The notes: a model not told the origin generated them from the letters alone. A stretch of DNA of 64,000 nucleotides from an uncultured Kiloniellaceae bacterium (GCA_947493695.1 CANLSF010000003.1:186001-250000), one strand, 5' to 3'. Counted from the stretch's first letter, positions 8,675 through 18,328 are shown. Made by a program: numbers and translations.

Positions 8675-10294
8675 ATGACTGAATCGAGCTATTTGCTCGA
8701 AGTTCTAATCGTTCTTGTGGCAGCGGTTCTTTCTGTCTCGTTGTTTCGACGGCTGCGGCTTGATCCCGTACTGGGTTATCTATGTGCCGGCGCGATCATC
8801 GGCCCCTACAGCCTGGGGCTTGTGCAGGGCCTTGCGACCATCCATGCACTTGCTGAACTCGGCGTGGTCTTCCTGCTCTTTACAGTGGGACTCGAACTGC
8901 CGATTGCGCGCATTCGGGTTATGCCGCTTAGGGTATTTCTTCTAGGCATCGCCCAGGTTTTCATTACCGGCACTCTGATCTCGGTGGCAGTTTCCGCCAT
9001 GGGAGTCGGACCGGAAGCAGCCGCTATCATCGGCTTCGGTGTTGCCCTTTCCTCGACCGCCATTGTCCTGAGACTTCTTGCTGACCGGGGCGGCCTGACA
9101 TCGCAGACCGGACGGGCCGCCTTCGCGATTCTGATTGTTCAGGATCTGATGGTCGGCCCCTTGCTGGTCGCCGTCTTTGCGATCGGCGATCAAAGCAATG
9201 ATCTGCTACCATTGCTCGGCGAAGCCGCCCTTAAGATGTTGATCACTGTGGCCTTGATACTGGGTATCGGGCGCATCCTGCTAAGGCATGTTTTCACCCA
9301 GGTGGCCGCAGCGCGCGAGCCGGCCATTTTCGCCGCCATGACCCTGTTCGTGGTTCTGGGAACCGGCGTCGCCACTGAACATGTTGGTCTGTCTCTGGCG
9401 TTTGGCGCTTTTCTAGCCGGTATGCTGATGGCTGAAACCCAGTTTCGTCATCAGGTGGCTGCTGAGATTCAACCCTTCCGCGGCTTACTGCTTGGGCTTT
9501 TCTTCATGACGGTCGGCATGGAGATTCATCCACAGCTGATCTTCGATAATGCACCGACGATTTTGTCTCTCGTGGTGGCATTGCTGGCGGGTAAAGCGCT
9601 CATATTGATACTCCTGGCCAAAATCGCGCGGCTCTCCTTCGCAGATTCTGTGAACCTGGGCGTGCTGCTTGCGCAGGGCGGCGAATTTGCGTTCGTGCTG
9701 ATCGGCGCGGCCATGGCCCAAAGCATCGTCGGCCCTGATCTGGGGCAAACGGTGATTGTTGTTGTCGCACTTACTATGCTGGCGACGCCTTTCCTGGCCG
9801 GTCTTGGACAGAAAGCGTCAAACCGGATTGAACGTAACGAGGTCCCAACGATTGAAAACCTCCCTGAGGGTGAATCAGATCTTTCAGACCATGTGATCAT
9901 TGCAGGGTTCGGCCGTGTTGGCGCGACCGTCGCCAAACAGATGATGGATGCCAAAGTCCCCTTCCTGGCCGTCGACATGGACCCGCACACGATCCTGCAA
10001 GCACAAAAACGCGGCCTACCGGTCTACTACGGCGACGTGACCCGGGCCGAAATCCTGGAAGCCGTCAACGTAGAGGCAGCGAGGGCCGTCGTGGTCGCAC
10101 TGGACGACAAGCATGTCTCGCTGCAGATCGTTGCAATCCTGCGCTATATCTTCCCGGACCTGAAAATCCACGCCCGTGCGCGCGACCTTGGGCATGCGCA
10201 GGAGTTGGAGAACATCGGTGCGACAACTGTTGTGACTGAACTTGTCCCCACAGGACTTCAGCTCGCACAGGTTGCAATTAAACCTGAAGACTGA
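8675..10294 (+). CDS. CPA2 family cation:proton antiporter, Kef-type
   Basis: A 539-residue inner-membrane protein of the monovalent cation:proton antiporter-2 family. The first ~380 residues form about 12 hydrophobic helices with the family stretches GAIIGPYSLGL, FLLFTVGLEL, SSTAIVLRLL and LSLAFGAFLAGMLMAET. The C-terminal ~140 residues are a TrkA-N (RCK) nucleotide-binding domain with IIAGFGRVGATVAKQ at about residue 408. KefB/KefC release K+ during electrophile stress in the presence of glutathione adducts. No kefF/kefG-type ancillary gene adjoins, so K+ versus Na+ specificity is open. Proximity to gloB, 1 kb away, fits methylglyoxal defence but is not an operon. Confidence 0.88.
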   Translation: MTESSYLLEVLIVLVAAVLSVSLFRRLRLDPVLGYLCAGAIIGPYSLGLVQGLATIHALAELGVVFLLFTVGLELPIARIRVMPLRVFLLGIAQVFITGTLISVAVSAMGVGPEAAAIIGFGVALSSTAIVLRLLADRGGLTSQTGRAAFAILIVQDLMVGPLLVAVFAIGDQSNDLLPLLGEAALKMLITVALILGIGRILLRHVFTQVAAAREPAIFAAMTLFVVLGTGVATEHVGLSLAFGAFLAGMLMAETQFRHQVAAEIQPFRGLLLGLFFMTVGMEIHPQLIFDNAPTILSLVVALLAGKALILILLAKIARLSFADSVNLGVLLAQGGEFAFVLIGAAMAQSIVGPDLGQTVIVVVALTMLATPFLAGLGQKASNRIERNEVPTIENLPEGESDLSDHVIIAGFGRVGATVAKQMMDAKVPFLAVDMDPHTILQAQKRGLPVYYGDVTRAEILEAVNVEAARAVVVALDDKHVSLQIVAILRYIFPDLKIHARARDLGHAQELENIGATTVVTELVPTGLQLAQVAIKPED

Positions 10295-10591
10295 ATAATC
10301 CTTCCTGATAAGACCAATTTAGACAGTATATTCCCACTTGAATTCACGTTAACCAATCAAGCGCACGAAAAGCCTTAATCTTTTATGGCAACGTCGCGCA
10401 AACCGGTGCATTGCCGCGGGCAAAATCACCAGGTAGGCGAACAAACAAGCCTTTATAATTCAACGATTATAACTCTTCCCTAAGACTTTTTCCGTAGTTT
10501 TGTCCGCTCCGAGTAAAGCCCGTTTCTATAGGTTGTGGCATAAGCACCTACCTTGAATGGAATGCTTTACGTTAAGACAAGGACGACAGAG

Positions 10592-11650
10592 ATGACCGAC
10601 GATTTCGTTCATTCTGAAAAGGTAACGGACGCCGCCCTTGCCGAAATGCGTATCAGGAAGATTCCGATGACCCCGGAAAACTTCAACATCTGGTACGAGT
10701 ACTGCAACGGCGACAACCCCGGTCTCTCCAAGGCCGTCAAACGTCTTGTCGAAAACCAGGCGAAGTTCACCGACGACGAGAACGCCAGCCTCTACTCAGA
10801 ACACTTCGGCATCAAGAAGAGCAGCCGCGACCTTCACGAGGTCGGTGGACAGATCCAAAGCGTGACCGAACAGGTCGTCACTCAGCTCAAGAATGCGACC
10901 GACATCACGGCGGATTATAGTAAAACCCTAGGTGACTTTTCGAAGCAACTCGCCAAGGCGACCGATAGCGACGCCGATCAGCTGAACGATACGATCCGGA
11001 CTGTCATGATCGAAACGCAGAAGGTTGCGCAAAGGAACAAGGATCTTGAGGCCCGCCTGAATTCGTCAGCAGATGAAATCGACGGACTCCACGATGATCT
11101 CATCAAGGCCCGACAGGAGGCCATGACAGATGATCTGACAGGATTGGCCAACCGCAAGTGTTTCGACAGGCGTCTCTCAGAGGGTATGAGCAATTCCGCG
11201 GAAACTGGAGAGGCGCTGTCGCTGATGTTTATGGATATCGATTTCTTTAAGAAATTCAACGACACCTATGGTCATCAGATTGGCGACCAGGTTTTAAAAC
11301 TTGTCGCGCAAAACCTCAGTAAAACCCTGAAAGGCCAGGATACGGCCGCGCGCTACGGCGGTGAGGAATTTGCCATCATCCTCCCCAACACGCCATTGGA
11401 GATCGCGGTAAAGCTGGCCGAAAACATCCGCGTTAACCTGGCCAATCAGGTTCTGAAGAATCTGCGCACCGGGGACTCCTTCGGCAAGTTGACTGTCTCG
11501 GTCGGCGTCGCGAGGTATCACGAAGGAGAACCGGCCGAAGACCTGATCCGTCGCAGCGACAAAGCGCTCTACCGCGCCAAGCAGGACGGCCGCAATCGAG
11601 TGGTCAGCGAAGAAGACAGCAACGGGAACACTAACTTGAACGCCGTCTGA
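10592..11650 (+). CDS. Diguanylate cyclase with GGEEF active site
   Basis: A 352-residue cytoplasmic protein making cyclic di-GMP from two GTP. ATG at 10592 is chosen over TTG 10553 and ATG 10562, because AAGGA lies 8 bases before it. The N-terminal ~90 residues (EMRIRKIPMTPENFNIWYEY) form a helical domain typical of alphaproteobacterial GGDEF proteins. A predicted coiled coil (about 95-170) follows, then the GGDEF domain. The active site RYGGEEFAI is at about residues 254-262, with GLANRKCFDRRL and DIDFFKKFND upstream. The inhibitory I-site is KGQD rather than RxxD, so product inhibition is probably lost. No membrane segment is seen. Confidence 0.9.
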   Translation: MTDDFVHSEKVTDAALAEMRIRKIPMTPENFNIWYEYCNGDNPGLSKAVKRLVENQAKFTDDENASLYSEHFGIKKSSRDLHEVGGQIQSVTEQVVTQLKNATDITADYSKTLGDFSKQLAKATDSDADQLNDTIRTVMIETQKVAQRNKDLEARLNSSADEIDGLHDDLIKARQEAMTDDLTGLANRKCFDRRLSEGMSNSAETGEALSLMFMDIDFFKKFNDTYGHQIGDQVLKLVAQNLSKTLKGQDTAARYGGEEFAIILPNTPLEIAVKLAENIRVNLANQVLKNLRTGDSFGKLTVSVGVARYHEGEPAEDLIRRSDKALYRAKQDGRNRVVSEEDSNGNTNLNAV

Positions 11651-11713
11651 CGCCCGAGGCCACCTGTTTGTGAAAGCGCCCACTGCCGACCGGAATGCAA
11701 CCTCAGTAAATCC

Positions 11714-11923
11714 TCAATAGTGCGGCGGTGGTGCGTTATCGGGTGCCTCGCTTTGGCCTTCAAGCGCCCGAATACGATCCAGCAAACGTTCGATCTTAGC
11801 CGCAGCTGTATCCAGGTTCGACCATTGCTTCGCCATCTCGTCACTCATATCCTGGAGTACCCGTTCCTGCTCGGCGACGTGTGCTTCGAGTAAATCGAGT
11901 CTATTTTGCAGATCCTGTGTCAT
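11714..11923 (-). CDS. slyX: SlyX family protein
   Basis: A 69-residue protein, almost entirely one heptad-patterned coiled coil, ending in the family signature PPHY. These features and the length match SlyX. The function of SlyX is unknown; it was named from its position near slyD in enterobacteria. It is transcribed towards the diguanylate cyclase gene, with which it converges. Confidence 0.86.
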   Translation of the reverse strand: MTQDLQNRLDLLEAHVAEQERVLQDMSDEMAKQWSNLDTAAAKIERLLDRIRALEGQSEAPDNAPPPHY

Positions 11924-12066
11924 ACCGCATTTCTAACATCAGGCGACAGCGTGGCAAGCGCGCAATCCCGGCCTCACGCGCGTCAAGTGGGGCTGACTCG
12001 AACCTGCTTACTAAACCGGCGAAGAGACAAAGCCAGGGAACGGGACTCAAAGCATGAAAAGGCTCA

Positions 12067-12915
12067 ATGATGCATAAGCGTAAGCCTCACCTTCGCGGCC
12101 GCGGTCCGGATCTCCCGATCCTTGATCAGGTCACCCAGTATGATTTTGCGCCGGGCTACGTGGTCTTCACCCTGCCCGCCCCCAAACGCTTGCGGGTCAA
12201 AGTCGGTGGTGAGGTAATCGCGGACACCACCGCGGGCCTCATCCTTTTCGAGTCCGATCACCTGCCGGTTTACTATTTTCCGCGGGCTTCGGTGCGTATG
12301 GATCTCTTAGCGCCGGGCGACCGCACAAGCCATTGCCCCTACAAAGGCGAGGCGTCCTACTACAGCCTCAAGGGACATGACGACACTTACCGCAATATCA
12401 TGTGGTCCTATGAGGATCCGATTGAAGCCTGCCCGGCAATCGGCGACTACGTCTCCTTCCTCTGGCATGAAGTCGATCATTGGTTCGAGGAGGATGAAGA
12501 AATCTTCGTCCACGCCCGCGACCCTTACCGGCGCATTGACTGCCTGCCTTCAAGCCGCAGGGTTCAGGTTTTTCTAAATGGAGAAGAGATTGCAAACTCG
12601 ATAAGGGGTGTTTTTCTCTTCGAGACGGGTTTGCCCACCCGTTATTATCTGCCGCCGGAAGATATCCAGACTCAGTTTCTCACACCGAGCGAGTCGTTCT
12701 CAGAATGTCCCTACAAAGGCCGGGCCGCTTATCATCACGCGCATGTAGGCGGGGAAACTTTCAACGACATCGTCTGGCATTACCCTGCACCCATTGAAGG
12801 GGCGTCCCGCATCAAGGGCCTGCATTGCTTCGCGAGCGAATTCGTTGATCGCATTCTGGTCGACGGCATCGAACAGCCCCGGCCCGTCACCGCGTTCTCC
12901 CACGGATACAGCTAA
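12067..12915 (+). CDS. Tandem DUF427 domain protein
   Basis: A 282-residue protein with two DUF427 domains, about residues 35-125 and 165-255. Each domain has the core sequence: SHCPYKGEASYYS in the first and SECPYKGRAAYHH in the second, each followed by a W.Y/WHY.AP segment (MWSYEDPIEACP, VWHYPAPIEGAS). Single-domain DUF427 proteins are about 95-120 residues, so this is a fused duplicate of a sort known in other proteobacteria and actinobacteria. Function is unknown; the fold is a small beta-barrel. The start is the double ATG at 12067. It converges closely with the SulP gene, 9 bases between stops. Confidence 0.85.
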   Translation: MMHKRKPHLRGRGPDLPILDQVTQYDFAPGYVVFTLPAPKRLRVKVGGEVIADTTAGLILFESDHLPVYYFPRASVRMDLLAPGDRTSHCPYKGEASYYSLKGHDDTYRNIMWSYEDPIEACPAIGDYVSFLWHEVDHWFEEDEEIFVHARDPYRRIDCLPSSRRVQVFLNGEEIANSIRGVFLFETGLPTRYYLPPEDIQTQFLTPSESFSECPYKGRAAYHHAHVGGETFNDIVWHYPAPIEGASRIKGLHCFASEFVDRILVDGIEQPRPVTAFSHGYS

Positions 12916-12924
12916 CTGGATGGC

Positions 12925-15246
12925 CTACCTGGTTCGCAAGCTCAGGCGTTCTGCAAGAATACGCACCAGATACTGATGGAACGATGCAGCCGTTGTTGGC
13001 GTTTCCGCTGCCATTTTTGCCAGAGATCCACGGCTCAGTCGCCACAAGGTCGCATGACCTTCCGTGACAAGAGACGCCGAGTGACGCTGGTTCAGGTAGA
13101 AGGCTATTTCTCCCACCACAACACCCGGGCTGAAGGTACGCAGGCAGATACTTGAGCCGTCGGGTGTCTCCAGCAGCAGGCTCACCTTTCCCTGTTCTAT
13201 GAAATAGAGGTCTTCCGGCTCGGCCCCCTGACGAATAACGACGTCTCGAGGGACACACTCGATTTTCTCCAGATAGGACATCAGATTCAGCGATACCTGC
13301 CGGTCGCCTATCGTCTTCGCCAGCTGGCTTTCGATCCCGTGATCTTCTGCCTTTGACTTGGAGGTCTGTTTTTCATCCAGTAAACGATCCTCGCTCCATG
13401 CCAGGGCCTGATCGACATCGCGATGGAAGCGGACGTTCAAGGGACTCTCCGGTCCAAAGCCGCCTTCCTTGAGCAATTGATCGATGCTCTGTGACAGGTT
13501 CGTCATCACCAGAACCGTACCGGATGAGTCTGTCAACTGCGCGATCTTGATAAAACTGCGGACTGCTGAAGAATCGAGGCCGGTCAAGCCACCGCAATCC
13601 AGCAACAGAAACCTGACTTTCGGCTGTGCATCGTCGAACAGCCGCTTTCTGACAAAAGTCTGAAGCTGATGCGCGGTCCCGAAAAAGACGAAACCCTGCA
13701 GCCGCACAGTCAAAATCTCCTGTCCGCGCGAAAGCAGGAACACGCGGTCCTCAGGTGAGCGATCCGCGCTGCTCCTGAGGTTTTCGCCTGTCACCGCATA
13801 ACGCACGATCTCAACGCGGCTGTAATCGAGCACGAAGAGGATCACCGCGGAAATCAAGCCGGCCAGCACCCCTTCGAGAAACCCTACGGCGCTGATCACG
13901 AAGAGGATAACGAGGATGATCAGATATTCGCGGCGCGGCATCTTCTGAAAAGAGTCGACCAGCCAGTCATAAAGCAGGGAAAGACCGATCCAGAGCAGCA
14001 GTCCGCCGAACAGCGGGATCGGCATATAGGCGAGCAACGAGGTGCCAAAGAACAGCATACCCGCACAGACACTCGCCGCAATCAAACCGACCAGCCGATA
14101 GGATGCATCCAGCGTATATCCTAGCAGGGACAACCCGAGCCCCTGAAACCCGGCAGCCCCGCCTCCAAAGCCGGCCAGGAAGTTTCCCGCACCGGCTGCG
14201 CGCAACTCTCTGTTCAAGTCCACGTCACGGCGCACCGTCAGCTCAATGCCGCTTGATGCAAGCAGCACGGAGGTCGCGGTAACGACAACCATGGTCATCA
14301 CTTTAGGCACCTCGGCCCAGATCACGGGCCAATCTATCGCCTCGACAGCAACATCGGTAAAAGGCGGCCAGATTTTGTCCTGCTGGGGCGAGAGGAACAG
14401 CCAACCATCTGACTGCAACATCGGGATGGAGTTTCCCAGGACCCAGGCGCCCGTGTGAAAAAGCAGCAATGCAGCAAAGAGCGCGACCGGCAAAACAAAA
14501 GCGCCGCCATTGCCCCGGGTGAAGACCCAAAGCAAGGCGGCGAAGACGGTGGCGGGCGCCCACTTCGCCACATTCGTCGGATCGAGTAGAACTTGAGAGT
14601 TCTCCAGCGTCAGTGTCTCGCCAACAATCACACCCAACGCGCCGTGAACGATCAGCCAGCCCATGCCGGCAAGAAAACCGCCGATAACAGGGTAAGGGAT
14701 GAACCTGACGAAGCGGCCTAACCTGAATACACCGAGGGCGAAGAGGCAAAGCCCCGTGACCGAGGTCGCCAGGCCGATCGCAACCACAATCGTCAGCGCA
14801 ATCTCCTGCTCAGTGCGGCTGCCTTCCATGGCCGAATGCATCGACGCGGCAATCACCGCCAGCGTTACGATGGTTACTTCCTGCGACAGAGCCAGCATCC
14901 CCGGATAGGAACTGCTCAGGGCAACAACAGCGGACAGCACAATGGTGCTGAAGAGACAGAGACCGATGCCCAGCGTGATGTGATGGCTCAGATCTCCGGA
15001 AAAGAGCAGAGCCGCATCTGAGATCGCGAAGATCACCGCCAACAATCCGCAGATCAGACCGGCCGTCAGTGCGGCACCAATCTGACGCGGGCTGTAACCG
15101 TAAAACCGTACACCAGCGGGGCGCGCGGCAACACTCCCTTTTGATCCCTGATGAGAGCCGAAGACTGCCAAATTCTCGATCCACACGTGGCCGCGGTACA
15201 AAACTGCTTTGATGCTTAAGAGCTTTTCGAACAGGAGCAGGTGCAT
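12925..15246 (-). CDS. SulP-family anion transporter with STAS and cyclic-nucleotide-binding domains
   Basis: A 773-residue inner-membrane transporter. Residues about 50-480 form a SulP/SLC26 core of hydrophobic helices (for example GFLAGMGWLIVHGALG, FGGGAAGFQGLGLSLLGY, LLLWIGLSLLYDWLVDS). A STAS domain follows (about 515-610), with DCGGLTGLDSSAVRSF. The last ~120 residues are a cNMP-binding domain: VIRQGAEPEDLYFIEQGKV, then the phosphate-binding cassette VVGEIAFYLNQRHSAS. Transported anion (sulfate, bicarbonate, dicarboxylate) cannot be told. The cNMP domain suggests gating by cAMP or another nucleotide. The start at 15246 is the longest plausible; its ribosome site is weak. Confidence 0.88.
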   Translation of the reverse strand: MHLLLFEKLLSIKAVLYRGHVWIENLAVFGSHQGSKGSVAARPAGVRFYGYSPRQIGAALTAGLICGLLAVIFAISDAALLFSGDLSHHITLGIGLCLFSTIVLSAVVALSSSYPGMLALSQEVTIVTLAVIAASMHSAMEGSRTEQEIALTIVVAIGLATSVTGLCLFALGVFRLGRFVRFIPYPVIGGFLAGMGWLIVHGALGVIVGETLTLENSQVLLDPTNVAKWAPATVFAALLWVFTRGNGGAFVLPVALFAALLLFHTGAWVLGNSIPMLQSDGWLFLSPQQDKIWPPFTDVAVEAIDWPVIWAEVPKVMTMVVVTATSVLLASSGIELTVRRDVDLNRELRAAGAGNFLAGFGGGAAGFQGLGLSLLGYTLDASYRLVGLIAASVCAGMLFFGTSLLAYMPIPLFGGLLLWIGLSLLYDWLVDSFQKMPRREYLIILVILFVISAVGFLEGVLAGLISAVILFVLDYSRVEIVRYAVTGENLRSSADRSPEDRVFLLSRGQEILTVRLQGFVFFGTAHQLQTFVRKRLFDDAQPKVRFLLLDCGGLTGLDSSAVRSFIKIAQLTDSSGTVLVMTNLSQSIDQLLKEGGFGPESPLNVRFHRDVDQALAWSEDRLLDEKQTSKSKAEDHGIESQLAKTIGDRQVSLNLMSYLEKIECVPRDVVIRQGAEPEDLYFIEQGKVSLLLETPDGSSICLRTFSPGVVVGEIAFYLNQRHSASLVTEGHATLWRLSRGSLAKMAAETPTTAASFHQYLVRILAERLSLRTR

Positions 15247-15600
15247 CTGTTTCGCGCTCTACGAAATAGAGACAGTTATCTTTGAGGATGAGAAGAGTGG
15301 AAAAGCATTTTGTCCACTACGTGCACACTTTTGTCCCATTTAGTGCATCGACAACGTATTTGTCTTCCAGGGTTTAATCAGTCACGGCTCCGCAAATCGG
15401 GAACATAAGCCTCTTGTGACGGCAAGTATTGGGTGCCCTATCCGACATCAACATAATCGCGCAGCATAATCTTCGGAATTCTTCAGACCTGATCCGGCTT
15501 TGAGATTCACGCTGAGATCACGCAGGGACACGCAAGATCTGCAACAACGCTCAATTCATTCATCATGAATTTTAGACTCAAGAAAAAAAGGGGAAATATC
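15247..15600. other. AT-richer intergenic region upstream of SulP and the orphan lipoprotein
   Basis: About 350 bases between divergently oriented genes. It holds the tandem TTTTGTCC repeats described separately, and otherwise no open frame of interest. Composition is lower in GC than the neighbouring genes. Confidence 0.5.
15308..15353 (-). repeat. Tandem TTTTGTCC...GTGCA direct repeats, IS21-end-like
   Basis: Two imperfect direct repeats, starting TTTTGTCC at 15308 and 15329 (21 bases apart), each continuing to GTGCA. Read on the minus strand, the block opens TGTCGATGCAC and repeats a GGACAAAA core. A TGT-initial terminus with internal ~20-base repeats is the style of IS21-family ends. No transposase gene or second end was seen. 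The block also lies 60-110 bases upstream of the SulP start, so it could instead be a regulator-binding array. Confidence 0.4.
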
Positions 15601-16557
15601 ATGCCTACTTCAAATTCAAATGCTGTTCATTTACCTCAAAAGATACGTCAGTCATGCAACGCGCAACAAACAACTCTGGTCGTCGGAGACCGATTTTCCA
15701 AACGTAGAAAAAATCGGGGTATTTTTATGACACTCTTATACATTCTGTTCGTTTCGGGTTGTACATCACTCAGACCTTCCAACGTGACCTCTGGAGCAGA
15801 TCCCAACATAGAGGGACAAAGAAAATTCATGAAGGTGGACCTCTTGGCGCAACTCGACCCCATGCAGTACGGTCGGCGTGCAGTCAATAATGCTGGAGCC
15901 ATCAGCGACCCCAACGATCCTGAAAAAGAAAAAACAAATCGGGGCGCTGATATCTACGAAAACGCATTTCTCGGCTTCAGGGACCGCAATTATACAGAGT
16001 CGAGAGAGTTGAGGCGTAACAGTGTCCAAGACCGACTCATCAATGCCTCTGTCATCTCCTGTACCGATTACAAAAAAGATGTTCTGCGTTTTAAGAGCGA
16101 CCTTGACTTCTTCAGCAAATCCATCGCTCTAAGCCTCGATGCAGCAGGGGCCCTGACAACCGGTGGGGCGAGCCAAATCCTCTCCGGAGTTAGTGCCGCT
16201 GTTCTCGGTGTGGGCACCACAGCGGACGCAGCCTATCTGAAGTCGCTGACGTTATCGGTTATCTTCAAATCGATAGATGACACCCGCAATGAAATTTTGG
16301 CAAAAATCCGCGAAGCGCAGTTAAACCAGCACGATAGCTATAGCATCGAAACCGCCATTGCTGATGCCTTGGAGTACCACCAAAGTTGCTCGATCATCGC
16401 TGGAATCCAGAAAGCGGACGAAACGGTATCCGACTCGAAAGAAGATTCAAACGATAAGCTCAACAAGGTACTCGACCTGACTGCAGACCCGGTCAAAATT
16501 GAATCTAAAAGAAGCAAGTTCCTGGAAGAAACATCTCAAGAACCTCCCGAAGATTAA
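15601..16557 (+). CDS. Orphan lipoprotein of unknown function with extended N-region
   Basis: A 318-residue protein not matched to a known family. ATG at 15601 is chosen for its strong ribosome site (AAGGGGA, about 6 bases upstream). A basic segment RFSKRRKNRG (31-40) precedes a hydrophobic stretch and lipobox VSGC with Cys54, so the signal peptide has an unusually long N-region. ATG at 15727 would leave almost no N-region and no ribosome site. The mature part is largely polar and helical, with a small-residue-rich hydrophobic segment (GALTTGGASQILSGVSAAVL, about residues 183-202) that might insert in a membrane. Its base composition is lower in GC than its neighbours, which suggests lateral acquisition. 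Confidence 0.7.
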   Translation: MPTSNSNAVHLPQKIRQSCNAQQTTLVVGDRFSKRRKNRGIFMTLLYILFVSGCTSLRPSNVTSGADPNIEGQRKFMKVDLLAQLDPMQYGRRAVNNAGAISDPNDPEKEKTNRGADIYENAFLGFRDRNYTESRELRRNSVQDRLINASVISCTDYKKDVLRFKSDLDFFSKSIALSLDAAGALTTGGASQILSGVSAAVLGVGTTADAAYLKSLTLSVIFKSIDDTRNEILAKIREAQLNQHDSYSIETAIADALEYHQSCSIIAGIQKADETVSDSKEDSNDKLNKVLDLTADPVKIESKRSKFLEETSQEPPED

Positions 16558-16780
16558 GAATATTGAGATTGAATGTGTCAGTTTACGGGGTTTTGACGGT
16601 CTGTTTGACGGAGTAATCTGGGGGATAAAAAAAACCATACCTCCCGTAAAACGACTGTCACCCCACGGAGATAGAAGCAAAAACCAATTGCTAGGCGTTG
16701 GTTTTTACCGGCGCTGGCGAAGAAACACGCCCGGTCTCTGAAGCACACTGAGTAACATTCAGATACTGAGTATTATTCAC

Positions 16781-18328
16781 TTACTCCCACTCAATCGTCC
16801 CTGGTGGTTTCGAGGTCACGTCGTAGACCACCCGGTTGATGCCGCGCACCTCGTTGATGATGCGGGTCGCTGCGCCGGAGAGGAATTCGTGATCGAAGGG
16901 GTAGCTGTCGGCGGTCATGCCGTCCGTCGAGGTCACGGCCCGAAGCGCGCAGACGAAGTCATAGGAGCGCCCATCGCCCATCACACCTACGGTTTTGACC
17001 GGCAGTAGCACGGCAAAAGCCTGCCAGATCGCATCGTAGAGTCCGGCTTTGCGGATCTCGTCCAGATAGACCGCATCGGCCTTGCGCAGGATATCGCACT
17101 TCTCTCGGGTGATATCGCCGGGAATGCGGATCGCGAGGCCCGGGCCCGGGAAGGGATGGCGGCCAATCAGGCTCTCTGGAAGACCAAGTTCACGGCCAAG
17201 CTCACGCACCTCATCCTTGAAGAGTTCGCGCAGCGGTTCGACCAGGGACATCTTCATGCGTTCCGGCAGACCACCCACATTATGGTGCGACTTGATGGTT
17301 ACGCTGGGACCGCCGATGAAGGAAACCGATTCGATCACGTCGGGGTAGAGCGTGCCCTGCGCCAGGAAGTCGGCGCCGCCAAGGGCCGTGGCCTCTTCGT
17401 CGAAGACATCGATGAAGGTGCTGCCGATGATCTTGCGCTTGGTCTCCGGATCGGAAACCCCTTCCAGCTTGCCCAAAAAGAGGTCGCTGGCGTCCTTGTG
17501 GATCAGCGGAATGTTGTAGTGATCGCGGAAGAGATCGACCACCTGGGTCGCCTCGTCTTGCCGCAGAAGTCCATGGTCCACAAAGATGCAGGTCAACTGA
17601 TCGCCGATCGCTTCGTGGATCAGCACGGCAGCCACCGAGGAATCCACCCCGCCGGACAAACCACAGACCACCCGGCCCGTCCCGACCTGAGCACGGATCT
17701 TGTCGATCGCCTGTTGCCGGAAGGCCGCCATGGTCCAGTCGCCCTGGCAACCGACAACCTTGTGCGTAAAGTTGGAGAGCAGCTTCGCGCCATCCGGCGT
17801 ATGCATAACCTCCGGATGGAACTGCACGCCGTAGATTTTGCGCTCATCGTTGGCCACCATGGCATAGGGCGCGCCTTCCGAGGTGCCGACGATTCGGAAG
17901 CCTTCAGGCAGGCTCACAACCCGGTCCCCATGGCTCATCCAGACCTGATGCCGTTCGCCGCTGGACCAGAGTCCCTCGAAGAGACCGCAGTCATCCGACA
18001 CATCCACATAGGCGCGTCCGAATTCCTGATGATCCGAGGGGTCGACCTGTCCACCGAGCTGCGCACAAATGGTCTGCATCCCGTAGCAGATCCCCAGAAC
18101 CGGGACGTCGAGGTCGAATGCCACATCCGGCGCGCGGGGCGTGTCGCTTGCCGTGACCGAAGCCGGACCACCGGAGAGGATGATCCCGCGCGGATCAAAG
18201 TCACGCACACGGGCCGGATCGGCGTTGAAAGGGATTACTTCACAGTAGACTCCGCTTTCGCGAACGCGCCGGGCAATGAGCTGGGTCACCTGCGAGCCGA
18301 AGTCGAGGATAAGAATGCGGTCTGTCAT
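16781..18328 (-). CDS. guaA: GMP synthase (glutamine-hydrolysing)
   Basis: A 515-residue enzyme that converts XMP to GMP using glutamine and ATP. The N-terminal class I glutamine amidotransferase has its triad Cys81 (LGICYGMQ), His171 and Glu173 (FHPEV). The ATP-pyrophosphatase domain carries the PP-loop SGGVDSS at 225-231. The C-terminal dimerisation domain has the signature [11 protein letters not shown] and ends in PPGTIEWE. Full length. It belongs to a minus-strand block with guaB, rsmB and a GNAT gene, so the two steps from IMP to GMP lie 2 kb apart. Confidence 0.98.
   Translation of the reverse strand: MTDRILILDFGSQVTQLIARRVRESGVYCEVIPFNADPARVRDFDPRGIILSGGPASVTASDTPRAPDVAFDLDVPVLGICYGMQTICAQLGGQVDPSDHQEFGRAYVDVSDDCGLFEGLWSSGERHQVWMSHGDRVVSLPEGFRIVGTSEGAPYAMVANDERKIYGVQFHPEVMHTPDGAKLLSNFTHKVVGCQGDWTMAAFRQQAIDKIRAQVGTGRVVCGLSGGVDSSVAAVLIHEAIGDQLTCIFVDHGLLRQDEATQVVDLFRDHYNIPLIHKDASDLFLGKLEGVSDPETKRKIIGSTFIDVFDEEATALGGADFLAQGTLYPDVIESVSFIGGPSVTIKSHHNVGGLPERMKMSLVEPLRELFKDEVRELGRELGLPESLIGRHPFPGPGLAIRIPGDITREKCDILRKADAVYLDEIRKAGLYDAIWQAFAVLLPVKTVGVMGDGRSYDFVCALRAVTSTDGMTADSYPFDHEFLSGAATRIINEVRGINRVVYDVTSKPPGTIEWE

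Noticed and set aside
16700-16780. Direct ACTGAGTA repeats downstream of guaA
   Set aside because: Two eight-base copies 18 bases apart in a short gap are too little to call a regulatory or repeat element.
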